Assembly: GCA_020832445.1 (NCBI GenBank)
Contig: JAFIEO010000023.1
Coordinates: forward strand, 1 to 64,000
Direction: 5' to 3'
From: Paracoccaceae bacterium
GTDB lineage: Bacteria; Pseudomonadota; Alphaproteobacteria; Rhodobacterales; Rhodobacteraceae
Length of the DNA stretch: 64,000 nt
The translations under genes and the position numbers were made by a program. Below the pieces are notes generated by a model. It was given only the letters and a program-made list of their open reading frames with translations, had not been told where the DNA came from and ran no database searches. Below are positions 63,176 through 64,000 of this stretch, one piece after another. Every line of letters begins with the position of its first letter. Positions within the stretch are counted from its first letter, which is position 1.

Positions 63176-64000
63176 TGGCGATGCAGACCCATGCGGGCGA
63201 TCCGGGCGCGTTTCGGGGGTTTGACCTGACACGCGTTCCGTCCCCCTGTTTCGTGGTGGACGAGGCGCGGCTGGAGCAGAACCTTCAGGTTCTGGCCGAT
63301 ATTCAGGCACGCTCCGGCGCAACGGTTTTATGCGCGCTGAAGGCATTTTCCATGTGGTCGCTGGCCCCGCTGGTCAGCCGCTACCTGTCGGGCGTTTGCG
63401 CGTCCGGCCTGTGGGAAGCGCGCCTTGGGCGCGAACATTACGGCGGGATCGTGGAAACCTATTCGGCCGGCTACAGACCCGATGAAATGGGTGAAATCAT
63501 TGCGCTGTCGGACCATATCATCTTCAACACCCCTGCCGCAAAAGACCGCTTTTTGCCGATGATCAAGGACGCAGGCAAAGATGTGCATGTCGGCCTGCGC
63601 TTCAACCCCGGCTTGCCGCTGGGCGATGATGCGAAATATGACCCCGCCGCCACCGGATCGCGCCTTGGCACACCGCTGGACCAAATCGACGCAAGCGCGC
63701 TAGACGGCGTGGACGGGTTGCATATGCACACCTTGTGTGAACAGGATCTGGACCCGCTGCTGGCCATCTGGGACCATATCGCGCCGCGCATCCGCGCGCT
63801 TGCCCCGCATCTGAAATGGATCAATTTCGGCGGCGGCCACCACATTACCCGCGCCGATTATGACCGCGAAGGGCTGATTGCATTCCTGCAACGCGTGACC
63901 GCCGACACGGGTTTGCACTGCTATCTTGAACCGGGCGAAGCGGTGGCGCTGGATTGCGGCATTCTGGTGGGCGAAGTGCTGGACATTGTCGAAAATGACG
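63175..64000 (+). CDS. nspC: Carboxynorspermidine decarboxylase (3' end cut by window edge)
   Basis: First 275 residues of an NspC-type PLP decarboxylase; the stop lies beyond the window. It begins MAMQTHAGDPGAFRGFDLTRVPSPCFVVDEARLEQNL, the PLP lysine is in LCALKAFSMW, and GLHMHTLCEQDLDPLLAIW, WINFGGGHHITRADYD and CYLEPGEAVALDCGILVGEV follow the family pattern. It decarboxylates carboxy(nor)spermidine to spermidine or norspermidine. ATG at 63175 shares the A of the preceding TGA. With speA and the dehydrogenase it forms a polyamine operon. Confidence 0.92.
   Translation, partial: MAMQTHAGDPGAFRGFDLTRVPSPCFVVDEARLEQNLQVLADIQARSGATVLCALKAFSMWSLAPLVSRYLSGVCASGLWEARLGREHYGGIVETYSAGYRPDEMGEIIALSDHIIFNTPAAKDRFLPMIKDAGKDVHVGLRFNPGLPLGDDAKYDPAATGSRLGTPLDQIDASALDGVDGLHMHTLCEQDLDPLLAIWDHIAPRIRALAPHLKWINFGGGHHITRADYDREGLIAFLQRVTADTGLHCYLEPGEAVALDCGILVGEVLDIVEND

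Overview
This window is a chromosomal stretch of a GC-rich alphaproteobacterium, most likely family Rhodobacteraceae (Roseinatronobacter/Rhodobaca-like purple or aerobic-anoxygenic relatives would fit). The assignment rests on gene content and order: DUF4170-waaA-lpxK, mce-DUF1467, xdhABC-guaD beside a LysR gene, soeABC, a Fur/Mur-type regulator, DUF983 and DUF3572 genes, and the speA/carboxynorspermidine pair. It is inference, because no rRNA gene is present. Coding density is high, with many 1-4 base stop/start overlaps. I see no prophage, insertion sequence or CRISPR array.

Layout. Positions 1-8857 hold a sugar-acid catabolic region in two transcription units: tctCBA-aldolase-kinase (minus strand, LacI gene divergent) and SDR dehydrogenase-lactonase-FAH hydrolase (minus strand, IclR gene divergent). 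Together they resemble the oxidative L-fucose/L-rhamnose route fed by a tripartite tricarboxylate-type transporter. Positions 8950-12046 hold ppk2, tRNA-Gly(TCC), an Fsr-like MFS pump and a D-lyxose isomerase. Positions 12247-17045 hold an RND efflux pair. Positions 17264-26719 hold a TPR protein, bamB, der, an SGNH-like exported protein, aroC, and a TPP riboswitch with thiBPQ. Positions 27015-32019 hold a Fur-family regulator and sulfite dehydrogenase soeABC. Positions 32131-35405 hold Nudix and DUF983 genes, then an EF-hand protein, an ECF sigma factor, a small membrane protein and a periplasmic metal-sensor-like protein. Positions 35566-42848 hold a PleD-like diguanylate cyclase, DUF3572, aspS, an orphan receiver protein, mce, DUF1467, a nitroreductase and galE. 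Positions 42871-49829 form the purine locus. Positions 50168-54434 hold a hybrid kinase, a FIST protein and a LuxR-type regulator, resembling NahK-NosP nitric-oxide signalling. Positions 54539-59950 hold aroQ, pmbA, cysQ, DUF4170, waaA and lpxK. Positions 60055-64000 form a polyamine operon cut by the window edge.

Most unusual signals. (1) aspS carries an in-frame insertion of about 60 codons near the end of its inserted domain. It is much AT-richer than its flanks (about 47 % G+C by hand count against 67 %) and has a perfect 8-bp inverted repeat at its left edge. (2) A dispersed, structured repeat of about 180 bp occurs three times (21871-22053, 26766-26940 inverted, 49931-50115), each time between two convergent genes. 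(3) Several clean palindromes sit in divergent promoters, notably a perfect 16-bp palindrome at 7978-7993. (4) The WaaA homologue lacks residues expected at the active site of the family.
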